DNA of 64,000 nt, from contig NC_081410.1 of NCBI RefSeq assembly GCF_030272615.1, positions 124,557,140 through 124,621,139 on the forward strand. The letters run 5' to 3'. This document shows, piece by piece, positions 1 to 12,899 of the stretch (position 1 is its first letter; each line of letters opens with the position of its first letter). The position numbers were made by a program, and so were the translations under genes. This DNA is from Cryptomeria japonica. Its lineage: Eukaryota; Streptophyta; Pinopsida; Cupressales; Cupressaceae. Below the pieces are notes generated by a model, which was not told the origin of the DNA, searched no databases, and saw nothing but the letters and a program-made list of their open reading frames with translations.

Positions 1-1560
1 TTTAATCATTCAAAATAACTTTCAATATTCTAAAACATTTTTAATTTTAAATTAAACACATAAAATTTAATTACAAACTCTAAAGTATAATTCAATTTAA
101 AAAATTCATACATGCAAAGGAATAATATTTTTTTTTTCCTAAAAATCCAAAGAGATGAATATGTTTCTAAAAAGTACAGAGATGATTTTTTTTTTTTGTT
201 AATGCACAAGGATGAATGTTTTCCTAAAATCCACACATGAATATTTTCCTAAAATCCACAAAGATGGGTATTTATCTATCATACATAGAGATGAATATAT
301 TTCTATTTTTGTTTTCTTTATTCCGACTTTATATTACTTTGGCAATAGATTTATTTTTGTTCAAGTTATTCCATTCTAAAAAAAAACTGATTTTTTGTAA
401 AATAAAGAGACTTGATTGAGGAAAAGATTTTAGAATTAAACAATATTCAAATTTGTATATGCATATTTTGACAAAGATCTATTTACCAATTTATTTCCTA
501 CATTTAGAATAAAAAAAGAAGATGATTTTTTTTTTTCTTTTATTTTTTTGGATATAAAAGCAATTTATTACATGTATTTGATTAAATCAATTAACAAAAA
601 CTGAGAAAGATTTCCTTGCAAAAAAAATCTGAAATGGATAAAAGAGATTTCTTCTAAAAAAATAAAAATAAAATATAAACTTTCTTATGTGCAAAATTCT
701 GAAAGAGACGAGAAGAAGATTTTCTTTGAAAAGAAAAAAGCAAGCAATGCATGTGCAAGAGGTGAACCTAGATTTGAATGAAGAACATTGTTGACCTCCT
801 TCAATTCCTCCTTGAAGCTTGGTAATGATCTTCTTCAAAATCCTGCAACACATCTACAAAATTTCTCCTACAACTAACATGGTATTGAAAATAAAAATTT
901 CAAGACTACTTTATCATCCAAAACAATGAACTCCCCTTTTCAAAAATTTAGAACTCAATATATAGAAAATAGAGTCTATTTCCCACTACAAAAGAAATTA
1001 ATTGATTTCCATATTCTTTTCCCAAAATAATTTCATGCAAAATAATTAATTGACATAGTGGGGGTTACATGCAAAAATTGAATTGAGATTCTCTTCTAGA
1101 ACCTTCTCATTTCCTCCTACAACATGTGCTAAATAGTATATTGAAAAAATAAACAATTTCTAAACTAATTTCATGCAAAAATGATTGTTGTCATAGTGGG
1201 GGTTACATTTGACCATGCATTCAAAATTTAAATTTGAATTCTCCTCCAAAAATGCATTTTGTAACTCCTTTGTCATAAAAATGCCATGAATAGAATTATT
1301 CTTGTCATAGAATAATTTTGTAACTCCCATGTCATATATTTTCTAAATATAATATTTGTTGCTTAATATTTTGAATTTAAAAATTCTTTTCTAGAATCTT
1401 CTTATTTCTCCTACACCATGTGCTCAATTAGGATATTGAGAAAATAAGCAATTTTCAAATAAATTATGACCTCATATGTGTGTCACCACTTAAATTCCTT
1501 TTTATTTTTAAACTTCAACCTCATTTCAATTTATCTTTTCTTTCTAACATTACTCATAAA

Positions 1561-1598
<38 letters not shown>

Positions 1599-1631
1599 GT
1601 CATATCAAGGTCCAAAAAGAGGGTTATGACA
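1..1631 (-). mobile_element. Partial LTR of the TGTCATAACCC family, running off the left edge
   Basis: Read on the minus strand this stretch begins TGTCATAACCC at 1631 and continues leftward out of the window. It repeats the same order of sequences as 11210 down to 9439: the (TAA)n tract, the block with 'ctcctacaccatgtgct', the 'gtgggggttac' blocks, and then the A-rich part with repeated 'agagatgaat'-like units. It abuts 1632, where the neighbouring LTR of the same family has lost its last ~110 bp, so it most simply inserted into or recombined with that LTR. No coding potential. The far end and any target duplication lie outside the window. Confidence 0.6.
1563..1595. repeat. (TAA)n microsatellite
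   Basis: About eleven uninterrupted TAA units near the start of the minus-strand LTR. The sister LTR has a shorter, interrupted version at 11145-11175. Confidence 0.95.
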
Positions 1632-1639
1632 GAATCCAT

Positions 1640-1850
1640 CCAACCGGGATGGGCATCTAACCATACGGGTTAGGTATCTATCCATAAGGGACTAGGCATC
1701 TAACCATATAGGTTAGGCATCTAACCATATGGGTTAGGCATTTGTCCATATGGGACAAGAGGTTTCATCTATCCAATTCGGGATAGGCATCTACCCAAAT
1801 GAGGTAGGCATCTATTCATAAGAATAGGATATACTCTGGCCAGAGACTTT
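1640..1850 (-). repeat. Degenerate short tandem repeat of a 'gggttaggcatctaacc' motif
   Basis: About ten imperfect ~22-bp units built on 'ggcatctaaccatatgggtta'-like sequence follow one another. The mirror-image array is at 23890-24090 in the plus-strand solo LTR, so this is an internal tandem array of the LTR family. Confidence 0.75.
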
Positions 1851-4800
1851 AGACTCATCAGGACCATCCGGGTCCTGAGCCACTCTCTAAAGACTACACT
1901 CCCCTACTAGGAGTGCACCGAGGTCACCGTCCTTAGGAGTATTAAAATAATTACATAAACAAGATTGAGTTCCACCTCAAAATTCGACATAAAGCCTCGG
2001 GAAGTCAAGCGAATCCATACGAGATTCCTTCTAAGTATGCATTGAATTAATTTAAACTTTCAATTATTATTTGCACCATTTGATTAAAATACCAAGGAGC
2101 TTCAAGAACCAACTACTCACCCATAACCAATCTTAATCCCCATCTCTAAACGCCTGAGTACAAGGGACAACTCCGTCCCTAGATTGCCTACATACCCATT
2201 TTGGTACGAGATCAAGGTGTAAAGTATATAGTTCTAGTTTCTAACTATGGTTTAATGTAAACTATTTGGTGGGTACACAACCCTTTCTAGGGTCAATGTC
2301 CCAGATAGTTTCTCTGCGGTTGCTACCCACAATGGTAGCTTTATAGCAAAAAGGCTCAAGGTGGCCTTCTGCTTGTGCCCTAAAATAACTAATCCTATTT
2401 CCTATTAAATACGTCACCCTTAATCCATTTTTATTCGCTGGATTCCATCAAGATAAAAATATATATCCAAAATCATCACTCACAACCAGACCCTAAAGGG
2501 GGTTTTCTAAGGTTATCTGAGCATATGTAAATTTATTTAAGATTTATCTTTTTAGATTATCGATCCAAGGGGGATTACCCACCCCTTGGATTTTTAACTT
2601 CCAAATGACCCTTATTACTCCCCCGCAATTTAGAGGGATGATGCCACAAACACCATTGTTGCAGCTTTGTTAGGCATTAAGTGCAGTAGTTCAACACGAT
2701 GACATTACCCGTAAGCGTGACCCAGAGGTACCATAGATACCAAACACTGCTAAGTTTTGGTTTCATCTCCTCTTGTTTAGTTGTCTAAGTAGGAATTTAA
2801 CTTGAAAACACAAATCTTATGTAACGCAATATACTAATACAATCATGAAAATGAAACTATGATATACAAGGAATTTTTGCTTGAAAACTTGTAAAATTAT
2901 AACTTATGAAAAGGATTGAAATACTTATTGAAAGGTACTAAATTGCTTAAAGAAAATTAATTTATCTAATATTACTTTGGAAATAAAATTAATATTCACT
3001 TGTTTTGAAGGAAAAAGGAAAAGAACTATTAACAATATGCTTAAATAACCACAATACCTTTTATCACCAATTGTTCAAAAATAAGATTAGAAGAGAGTCT
3101 AATACTTGCTAATCAACAAAAATAAATACCCTAATCAATTTGAATCAATCTTCCTCTAGTTTCTTTAGAACCAATGTCAATTCCTTGCAAGATTATAAGA
3201 GATAACTATTGAAGTAATGTTAACTTTATCCTTGGATATTTCCTACATATAACAACCTCTTCAATTCCAAATTCTTAGAAGTGAGTTAATGCTTGCTCCT
3301 AAAATGTACTTCAATTAAAATTTATTATCTTACTCTCCAAGTGATCATGGGGCAGTTTTCTTGAAAACTCATTGCTCGATAATGATAGAACCCAACAAAT
3401 CCTAACTTTATTTAGCTTCGAAGGTAAGTTTCATTAGATAATTTACAAATAATAGATAAGTACTAAATTTGAGGTCTAGAAGGTAAGTCATGTTTAATAA
3501 TATCACGTAAAAGATTTCAACCTTTGTCTCACCCATCTACTAAACTATTTTGGTTTTCAAAAAAAATTTCTTTACACCCCAATTAATACTACTATTCTTC
3601 CAAAATAGATTATACCCTTTAGATTGTATGAAAATCATTTCTAAACTTAAATGTTAATCAAATTTATCTATACTAATTACTTGTAATATAAAAGTAACTT
3701 CTCCTTTACTAGCCCTATGTTTCTTTATAGTAAGAAGGTAAATGTTTTTAACCATTAATAGAAATGACCATCCTCTATGCCTTGAAATCTAACAAAGAAA
3801 CGAATCAAATATTTGACTTCTTGGATTGAAGGAAATTCATATTGCTCGAAATACATAAAGTGTACTATGAATCTAAGCACATTTACATAGTAGGTAAATT
3901 CTTTTATTCCTTAATACTTGCACAAATTTAAATATACAAAGGGGTAGTTTCAAAATAGAGAGATTAAATATTTGAAGTGTATTGAATGTTTTGGAGAAAT
4001 CCATTTACTACTAGGTTCCATTTGAGACTAACTAATGAGGGAGAATCCAATTCTTGGAATAATTTCATTCGTGCAAAAGCTTCCCAAGATGCATGAGAGC
4101 AATGCCATTTCCCTTTCTTTTGTTTTCCTTGAGTCAACTATTTTATTTAATAAGGGGATTTAACTGTTTTATCTACATCCTAAGAAATATTAATTCAATA
4201 TAATAAATCTCTTAGTGTTCAATTATCTAACTAAATCCCACAAGTGTAATTTGACCATTTGGACTTATGCAATATTTATCCTTTAAAAACCCCAAAGGCT
4301 CTTTTCCCATCTTTGAGGGAGATAGTGAAATCTTTATAGATAAAGTATTTATTAAAAGGAAGGTCCAAATTTACAACTTAAACTTATATATGAAACTCTT
4401 TTATCATGAGTTATGTTTGTCGTCCTTCTCCCTAGAAAATTTATTACCACTTTATTATTTTTCTTTAATACTATATTTTACACTTAAGAATAAATCCTCA
4501 GATTCTAAATAAATTGAACAATTTTTTAACTATTAAAATTATTTGTAATGCTTAACTATAAATTAATTCAACTAATATGAATAATTTTTAATTTTCAAAT
4601 GTGCTAATTAATCCTAATGATACAAATAAATCTTTGCTAACAACTTAAATATAAATAAATTCCAACTAAATAATCTTAAAAAGCTCTGATTGTTTCCTTT
4701 ACCTTTAATAAAACAATTTTAATTATTACTAATAAATTTTAGTTACCTTTAACTAATAAAATACCTTTTTGATTAATAAACTCAAATAAATAAATATTTT

Positions 4801-5034
4801 AATAATTTCATTACACTCAAAAATTAATTTACAATATTAAAATTACAAAATAAAATAAATTTCAAAAAAGTAAATTTAAAAAAGAGACTTTCTCTTAATA
4901 TAATATGAGAGGGCACTAAAAAAGAATTCTTTAAAACAGGAAACAACAAAAAGTGTTTTCTTTTAATGGATGGAAAAATAAAGATATTCAACAATCATAA
5001 AGAAGGGTATTATATATATATAATGATTGTGTGG

Positions 5035-5097
<63 letters not shown>

Positions 5098-5099
5098 TT
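5035..5099. repeat. (TTA)n microsatellite
   Basis: About 21 uninterrupted ATT/TTA units inside the minus-strand LTR, roughly 150 bp from the nested insertion. Confidence 0.97.
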
Positions 5100-5254
5100 T
5101 TCCTGTTTAATAAAAACAGAGATAAAATTTCTTGTTTACAGGAGATTTTGTACACAGGGATGGGTAATCCGAAGATAATAGACAAAGGTAGAAGAGTATT
5201 CGAGAGATAAATAGACAAAGATATTTGTACATAGAAGGGATGAATTTCACAAAG

Positions 5255-8200
5255 TGTAATGCCCCGCCAGGAAACCCCGAAGGGATAAAGTCATAACACA
5301 AGAATAGAGTGCAAATTTTTTTTTTTAAAAGTTACAACACATAAGATGCAACAAGATATCAAAGATTCAGATTACATAGCGGAAGACTTCAACTAACTCC
5401 TAAAGAGTTTCCCAACGAGATTACTTAAATTTTCACAATACACTTTACTCACACAATTAATCCAAAAGCTGAATATCTTAATAACGGGATAATTCACAAT
5501 CAGGATAATTTCTTTTAAAGGATGGAAACATAAATCACAAGCAAGATGCATCATTAAGTTCCATTCATAATCTCATTCAAGCTTTTCAATTTAAAATTAC
5601 AAACCATACAGCTACATTTTCTAATACACTAGGATTTCATCATAATATAAGAGATCTTTCCAAGCATATTAAATTCCTTGACAACAACTGAGTATAATTC
5701 GTTACTCTAAGTTACATTCATTCATATTCTATCTTATTGCATTAAAAGGACGATTTCACACATGCATTACGATAAATCGCATCTCAAGCAATTATGCATT
5801 CGATCCACATGGCATTCAAGATAGAACTGAATATAAGCATTTAAAGTTAATTTCAATTATCCACTTAACCATTCTAACATAAGTTAAACATACATGATAA
5901 AGCTAAATAAAGAGACAGAAGAGAATGCATCACATTACACCATAATGATCTCGGAGTTCACCCCTAAAGGGCTACATCTCCGGGTCTGCTCAACTGCAAG
6001 ACCCCCTCGGATAAATAATAAAGTTAAGAGAATAAGAGGTTACACCATACAATCCAGCCATCAAGGCGATACATAAGCAATATACAAACGACCACATTGG
6101 TCAATAATACATAACGATCCTTAAAAAGAACAGGATCCAGCTGAACATAATCAAAGCTAAGACAAAGGTCCAGAAGAGCATCCACAATATTGAGCCATCA
6201 CCACCCAAGGTCTAACATGAAACCGACACTACAAGGGTAGCGACAAAGGACGACTCACAAAGGTACTCAAACAGGACAAAACGACAACACACTAGCGAAC
6301 GTAGGGACAAGTGTCATCACACAACCTGGTATGGATACCATGGCAAGTCTTCATAGGTCCCGGCCCATACACTGGTAACCCTGGCAACCTAATCCGAACT
6401 TCCGGCCCATCCAAGCCTCATGTGGAACCACACATCCTCTCGTGAAGACAAGGAAGGTGATTTGCCATTTCAGGCCTTCTCACAGCATGTCGAGTCTATA
6501 CTAGCACTCGTCCCATGTGTGAGGCACATTATCTTATTTATAAATTATTTTCTAATCTACTTAGGTTATCACTTATTAGTCTCACTTTCGACGGGTTACC
6601 CGGCAGCCACTTTGGGCGCGGCCCCCAATCGAAAGCCACTTTCCCATACGACACTAGACTAACTCAGACGAACTCGAACCAAGGAATAGACATGGTCAGA
6701 CGAACGGAGTTCAAGGAGATACAATCATCAGGTCAAACACGACTCAAGGGTAATCACTTACTGACGGTACTCTGACTAGAGACCTGACAACTAGGGTTAA
6801 CCACGAATCGTTATTCGACTCACACAAAGAGGGTAAAACCAACTAAGTCAACATCACAATCCAAAGTCAACTCAAAATTCGAGGACTGAAACAGGTACTC
6901 CAAGTCAATCCATACGACAGGGTCCTTTTAAACACAGCAAAACATGCCATTTCATAATTAAAGCGAATACAGTAATTAAACTCGCAATGCAATAATCAAA
7001 AAAGACAATATTTCCTCAATTTGATTTAATCATTAAACGACGATCAAGTTTTCTACAAGATCCAAATCAGATTACAGTTATCTATCTCATCAAGGGTTAA
7101 GTTGTTCTTGGGTTTCTAACTCCTAAGGTTCAGCATCGAACAGGCAAATTAAGCCATGAAGAGTTTTAACCCATTCATATTAATCAAATTCAGACAACCA
7201 TTAAGCGATTTAAACAAGGATACATTTAATCTCCAACAAACGTCATTAACATACCGATCTAAAACCGACCTCTACAGTTTCGTATTTCAGCGATCTTCCA
7301 ATAACATATTATTCTCTATTATTTTTAAACAATACTACCTCAATTAGCCAAGTGCTCTAATTAGCTAGAAGGTAAGATCTAGGTTTAATAATCCAAGATC
7401 AGACAAATATAATCATCAATATTCAATTGCGAAAATCAATAGTTTTTAAAACTTAATCAGAAAAGAGCATAAGTCATGTAATGAGATCGAATGATGACTA
7501 ACTTACAAACTCCATTATAGAATTAATCAACACCAATTATCGTTTATTATTCTTTTGCTACCCTAATCAAGATTAAGCACTAATTGATACTCATCATTTA
7601 AAAAAAAAACATACATTAACAACATGTCGTTTGCATTCTCTTTTTTTTTTAATGATAAAAAAAAACACATTAAAAAAAAACATTTAATAAACCCCTTTCT
7701 TTTTTTTTTAAGTCCAAAGAAAAACGCATTTTAAAGAAAACTAATTAAAAAAGCATTAGGCGAAGGGGGAGGGCGCCGTGGCACCTGCGGGCACCACCGT
7801 GGCGCCGCAGCCACGGCTGCTGCTGGCGAAAGGTAAGCACAACGGGGGGGGAGCGAGGAGAACGACTGCGCGCGGGGGAAGGGGGAGGAGGTGCGAGGGA
7901 GCTCCGCTCCCCGCCTCCAAACCCCAACCCCACGGGTTTCTTAAAACAAAGACACACGCGCCCAGCACAAACAGTGAAAAAAAAATAAATTTTATTTTAA
8001 ACACAGTCCGAAATAATAACAAGGACGAAGCCCAGCTCGGATTCGAACCAAAACGCCCAGTTCGACATAATATAACATATTTTCTTTATTTCTTTGAAAC
8101 ATAGTTCATAATAAAAATCAATGCTTCCATTTTCCTTAAGAAAAAACACAGTTCGAACTAATAAAAACAAATGCCCATTACAGAGCTTGCTAATGGATTT

Positions 8201-9433
8201 CAATTCCATATAATTTCGGTTTTAGACGAACTGGTTTAGATATCGCAATTTCTTGAAGGATTTCTCATCCTTTCCAAAAACAAGGGTTTCAAACACTCTA
8301 ACAGCAAAGAGGAAATACACATTTCCAAAGGAAAACTCCAGCCAAACTCATATGAACAATCAAGTTGATTTTCCAATCCCAAATTCATTTCTTTCAATCA
8401 AACAGTAAATTCTTTGGCAACAAGAAATCAGTTCAGATTCCTACCTTAAACGCAATCCTGGAATGGCTGAAGGAGAGCCCCAATTTTCAGCTCCCAATTC
8501 CTCCAATTTTCCTGCCCAACCAAAATCTTCTCCAAATTTTTCCATCCTCCCATTTTTCCCCAAATTTGGGTTATATGGAAGAGTTGACCCAAAAATTCAA
8601 TTTTTGGAATAAAAACTTTTATTTAAAAATAATACTTAAAAATTAATCCTTTCTCCCAAACACAACAAATAACTTGCCTTTTCAATTCAAAATTCGATTT
8701 CCTCATTTAAACAAATTTAATCTTTCAAAATTCAGAAGCCACAGAATACAATTAATCCATTGCGATAAAATACAAAGCTTTCCTTTTTCAACAGCATATA
8801 TATAAATGCATTAAATATTCAAAACAGTCATTTAATTCAATTTTACTTCCAATTTAAAATAGGCAATTTATTAAAAACGAAAATCGCATAACGAATACCC
8901 GATTAATTAAATCCATTAATCATCAATGCATGAACGCATATTTAATCAAGACAATTACTAAAGACTAAATAATCAATTTAATCATGCACACCAAGGACGC
9001 AAATCGAGAAAGTCAACCAAACAGACGACTCGCAAACCCAACAAACAGGGATCACCGACGACGACTGACGATGCTCACTTGAGCACGACTAAGGCCGACT
9101 AAGGTCTTACGACCACCTAATCCAACTCTAAGGATTAAAAAGGTATGCTCAACCTGCAAAACCAGGTGACGATGAACCTCGCACTCATGCGACTTCGTAC
9201 CTGAAACCTCCTGCAACCAACGATCATACATGCATACATATATAATAACTTAATGAATGCGTTAGCTCGATGAATACCATGAAATAAGAACACTAAACAA
9301 CTAGCATAAAACTAGTGAGAAAACCACATCAATAGCTATGCGTAAAATCAACATCTGATTATAATCATAATATCACGATAAACTAATCAAGATTAAACCA
9401 AGGTTAGAGATCGATTACGGTAGGGGTACTACA
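5255..9433. mobile_element. Nested 4.18-kb solo LTR (or LTR-like non-autonomous element) with 5-bp target duplication
   Basis: The ends are TGTAATGCCCC at 5255 and GGGGTACTACA at 9433, which form the imperfect TG...CA inverted ends of plant LTRs. They are flanked by a perfect 5-bp duplication CAAAG (5250-5254 and 9434-9438). The insertion is confirmed by the flanks: joined without the element, they restore a tandem repeat unit that is intact next door at 9474-9538. No protein domain, primer site or purine tract is evident inside, so a solo LTR is the simplest reading. 5.9-6.7 kb is moderately GC-rich and 7755-7965 is a very GC-rich island. Orientation is uncertain because both ends look like LTR starts. 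Confidence 0.75.
7755..7965. other. GC-rich, CpG-rich island inside the nested LTR
   Basis: This ~210-bp block is strongly GC-rich, with many CG dinucleotides and poly-G/poly-C runs. It lies next to poly-A and poly-T tracts at 7600-7740. The open frames seen on both strands follow from the base composition and show no domain. It resembles the GC islands in other LTRs of this window. Confidence 0.8.
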
Positions 9434-9438
9434 CAAAG

Positions 9439-9540
9439 CATACTTTTGAGAGGTAAGGATTTCATAAATAGACAAAGATATTTGTACACAGAGGGATGAA
9501 TTTCACAGATCATACTTTTGAGAGGTAAGGATTTCATAGA
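9439..9540. repeat. ~72-bp tandem duplication split by the nested LTR
   Basis: The unit 'gatgaatttcacaga/caaag...catacttttgagaggtaaggatttcat' is present twice. One copy is split between 5214-5254 and 9439-9467; the intact copy is at about 9468-9538. It is part of the minus-strand LTR and independently proves the nested insertion. Confidence 0.85.
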
Positions 9541-9746
9541 GAGGTAGAACTCACAGATTTTACTTTGAGAAAATAAAAATTTCAGAGAGAGAGAACTTCA
9601 CTAATTTCATTTTGAGAAAAGAAAAACAGAGAGATAAACTTCATAGATTTCACTTTGGGAATAAAAGATTTCAAAAAATTTTCATAGAGAGTTTTTCACA
9701 AATTATACTTTTCAAGGACAAATTTTCCAGAAAAATAAACACACAT

Positions 9747-9766
9747 ATATATATATATATATATAT
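9747..9766. repeat. (AT)n microsatellite
   Basis: Short AT dinucleotide run in the A-rich part of the minus-strand LTR. Confidence 0.9.
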
Positions 9767-11215
9767 TTTATAGACAAATTTCCAAAGATATAAACACAGA
9801 GACTTCCTAGAGATAAATATTTTTTAGAGACAAATTTTTGAGAGAAATAAACATAGAGATTTCCTAGAGATAAATATTTTCCAGAGACAAATTTTTCAGA
9901 GAAAAAAGAAACACAGAGATTTCCGAGAGAAAAATATATTTTTCAGAGAAAAAACACAAAGATTTCCCAGAGAAAAATATATTTTTCAAAGACAAATTTT
10001 CACGGAATATATATGTTCATAGGGATATATATACACCTTTTAATAAGCAAAGAGATATGCATTTCACATAAAAAAACATTTTATTTCTTTTCTTTTATCC
10101 CTATTCTATTTTAAATCTCTTGGAAAAAAAAAGCAAAGAAATAATGGAATCAAGGTAAAGGGAAGAAGAGATTTTAATATTCTAATTGCATGTATATTTT
10201 GAGACAAGTCTACTGATTATAGGCAAATTATACAACTTTGTTTCCTATTTGCATATGAATTATTCTATCAAAATCTGAACCAATGAAGGAATTTTTTTTT
10301 GGAAAAGATATGCAATATTATTTTTAGCCACTCAAATTTATGATATGAAATGCATACAACTGAATAAAATTTTCTCTTCCTTCAACTACATAAAACCCAT
10401 TGCAAAGAAAACCTGTGCATGCAAGTAAGAAATAAAATAGATCTTTTTCCTACAATATCTACCATACAAATACATCATGAAAGAAGACAGACAAGTGTAC
10501 AAAAATGGAACTTGGATTGAACTAGAACTTGTTGTAGAACCGTCTCCAAATCTCCCCCTAATCTTCTTCAATCCTTCCTTGTAGCTTGGTGAGTATTCTT
10601 CAAGAACAAACTTAAAAAATTCTACATTGAAATGTGGCTACAAAATCCTATTACTACTAACAAGCATCTACCAGAACTTGAGCAATTACTTCTTCACCCA
10701 AAAAAAATAATCAACTCCCTCCTTTTCAAAAATCTTATATTCAATATATAAAAAAAATGAGAGTCATTTCCCACTACAAGAGAATTAAATGATACATATA
10801 TTCTCTTTTTTTTTTTTCCCAAAATAATTCCATGCAAAAGTGGGGGTTACATGCATATTAAATTGGAATTTGAAATTCTTTCATGCAAGACATATTCCTT
10901 ACAACTTGTCATAGTGGTGGTTACATTTGACCATGCATTTTGAATTCAAAATTCACTTCTAGAATCTTCTTATTTCTCCTACACCATGTGCTCAATTAGA
11001 CTATTGGGAAAAAAAACTAAAAAATAATTTACAAGTAAATTATGACCTCACATGTGAGTCACCGCTATTCGTTCTTCTCCCTTTAAAATATTTCAACCAT
11101 ATTAAATTTATAATTTCTAACTAACATTATTCTTAAAGTTAATAATAATAATGAATGTAGTAATAATAATAATTATAAGCATAACAAGGTCTAAAAAGAG
11201 GGTTATGACAACATC

Positions 11216-12526
11216 TAAGCAAATGTCAGCCAAACATTAAGAGTAAAACATTACAAAATAGGTTATCCCAAGAAGTGGGTCTAAGACATCAAACACTAGA
11301 CCACAAATAACAAGGAACAAGAGTTTTGTCAGGCACCCTCAACCAACAAGAAGGGTTTTTCCATGCTCCCATAACCTATAATAGAACATATGGGCCACAA
11401 AGAACCACAGAGCCCAATGCTAACCCAAAATATAAACTGGCCAAACTGGGTCCTTGAAAACTGCTAGTATCCAGCCTCTTCTTGAAAGAAATAAGAAACA
11501 TAGGGTTTTTCCAGGCTCCCTCAACCATGAGAGTGGGTTTTACAAAGCTCCCACAACCTGAAACAATGAGTTTTTGATAGGATCCCATAACCTTGATGAA
11601 CAACTTACCATTCAGGATCTCCACCTCAATAAGAGATAAAGGAAAGATATCAACTCATAAGCCATCATCAACACCGTTACAACCACAAGTCAAGACTTCA
11701 ATTCTCCCCCAACAACACTTGCAAGCATGTTGAATAGAATCCAAGTCCACCTCAGTAGGAGAGGGGTCAACTCTTGCCACATCTATCTCTCCCTCAATAG
11801 AAGATAGGACCACATCTATAGGATAAATCAAAGAAACCCAAAGATGCATACAATGGAGCATAAAGACCCATGCCAAGGAGTCAAATCTAAGAGGGACAAA
11901 AAAACCCTCACCAAAGGGACATAAAGGAGTCAAGAGATATAATCATAAGAAATTAGACCCCATCCATAGAAAAGACACAAATTGATGAGATTCCAAAGGA
12001 ACCCTTAAAAAGAAAACTTCTCCCAAAAGAACAAGATAAACATGGAAGCCCACAAAGGGAAAGGGAGCAGAAAAAATACCAAAAAACCATCACATGGGAG
12101 TAGAAGGAGTTGGGTCATCAAGAAAATCCCTCAAATAAACCATCGTGAAAAAATCCAAGCTAGGGATAGAACAACTTTCACACTTCCCTATGAAAAATAT
12201 AGCAATACTAGAGAAAGGAGGGAATAGAGGAAAGCCAAAGCAAGAAAACCCAAAACCCTTCACAACCACCCAAAGCTTAGGAAGAATAGAGGAGCCACCA
12301 AGCCAAGAAAAGACCGCCACACACAAGAAAAATATCCATAAAGAAGGTAGAGGATCCCACAAACCCTCACAAGCCTAAAACAAAGTAGTCCCGATCCCAA
12401 CAACCACACCCAATGTCATGACCGGAGTTAGGGGCAGACAACCCATCCTCCACTAGATGAAGCTACTTCAAAGCAGCCACAAGGCCACATGCATTATCTC
12501 CCCAGACAAAATCTTCCACAAGAGCC
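11216..12526 (-). pseudogene. Unidentified decayed coding-like region
   Basis: Composition changes sharply at the LTR border: this stretch is A/C-rich on the plus strand and reads as G/T-rich, partly open frames on the minus strand (for example 11376-11624, 11655-11933 and 12090-12362). The minus-strand frames contain a recurring phrase, 'GSYQKLIVSGCGSFVKP' followed by 'VEGAWKNP', and the DNA has four imperfect copies of a 'ggctccctcaacc'-like motif between 11330 and 11590. I do not recognise a family. It could be a relic of a transposon ORF or a captured gene fragment; frames are broken and no domain is named. Confidence 0.25.
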
Positions 12527-12895
12527 TCAACTACAACTCCTATAATGATCCATCCCTCCGTACCCAATGCATCCATGATGCCTGCATCGTATGCTCCTTT
12601 TGCTTCTCAAATCCATTTCAAGCAAAGTGGAGGCCACAAAAAAAGGCAGAAGGGGGGGAACATCAACATCATCTTCTTCTGCATAACCATCCACCTCTCT
12701 GTCGCCAACACTATTGCCAATGGAAGACCTTGCACCTCTTGCTCCTGTTCCTCCATTAGGATCCCCATCCTTGTCAACAACAACTCCTCTGCACTGCCAG
12801 TAGAAAACCTCCCTACCATCATCGTCATCAACATTATCTTCTCCACCGTCGGAGTCCACTGAAACCCTTTCTCGCACTCCCGTCTTCTCCGCCAT
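12527..12895 (-). CDS. Hypothetical acidic protein, 122 aa, start of an unidentified minus-strand gene relic
   Basis: An open frame of 122 codons begins MAEKTGVRERV at 12895. The N-terminal half is very acidic (runs of D and E) and the middle is glycine-rich. There is no recognisable domain, signal peptide or membrane segment. The start is plausible because AT-rich, non-coding DNA begins immediately upstream at 12900 and because coding-like composition continues downstream to ~11.3 kb on the same strand. It could be the 5' end of a transposon ORF1 or of a truncated host gene. Competing open frames on the plus strand over the same bases are shadows of its composition. Low confidence that it was ever a real protein. 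Confidence 0.25.
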   Translation of the reverse strand: MAEKTGVRERVSVDSDGGEDNVDDDDGREVFYWQCRGVVVDKDGDPNGGTGARGARSSIGNSVGDREVDGYAEEDDVDVPPLLPFFVASTLLEMDLRSKRSIRCRHHGCIGYGGMDHYRSCS

Positions 12896-12899
12896 TCGA

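Larger units (their letters stand above)
1632..11210 (-). mobile_element. LTR (solo or remnant) of the TGTCATAACCC family, interrupted by a second LTR
   Basis: Minus-strand LTR whose start, TGTCATAACCC, is at 11210. Its terminal part (1634-2770 on the plus strand) is the reverse complement of 22960-24100 in the complete solo LTR at 20730-24185. Shared blocks include the 'atgcctatcc' tandem motif, the 'gcctcgggaagtcaagcg' block, 'gggtacacaaccctttct' and the 'ccaagggggattaccc' block. The copy is split at 5254/9439 by a nested solo LTR. Positions 2770-5034 and 9439-11140 are AT-rich LTR sequence without coding potential. The last ~110 bp of the LTR are missing at 1632, where another LTR begins. 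A 5-bp target duplication can therefore not be checked; the right flank is ACATC. Confidence 0.65.

Noticed and set aside
7745..8104. Overlapping open frames of 70-108 codons on both strands
   Set aside because: They come from the GC-rich island, which lacks stops on both strands; no domain, and the island is inside an LTR.
12457..12862. Plus-strand frames at 12.4-12.9 kb
   Set aside because: They overlap each other and the minus-strand frame with the better start; no domain on the plus strand.
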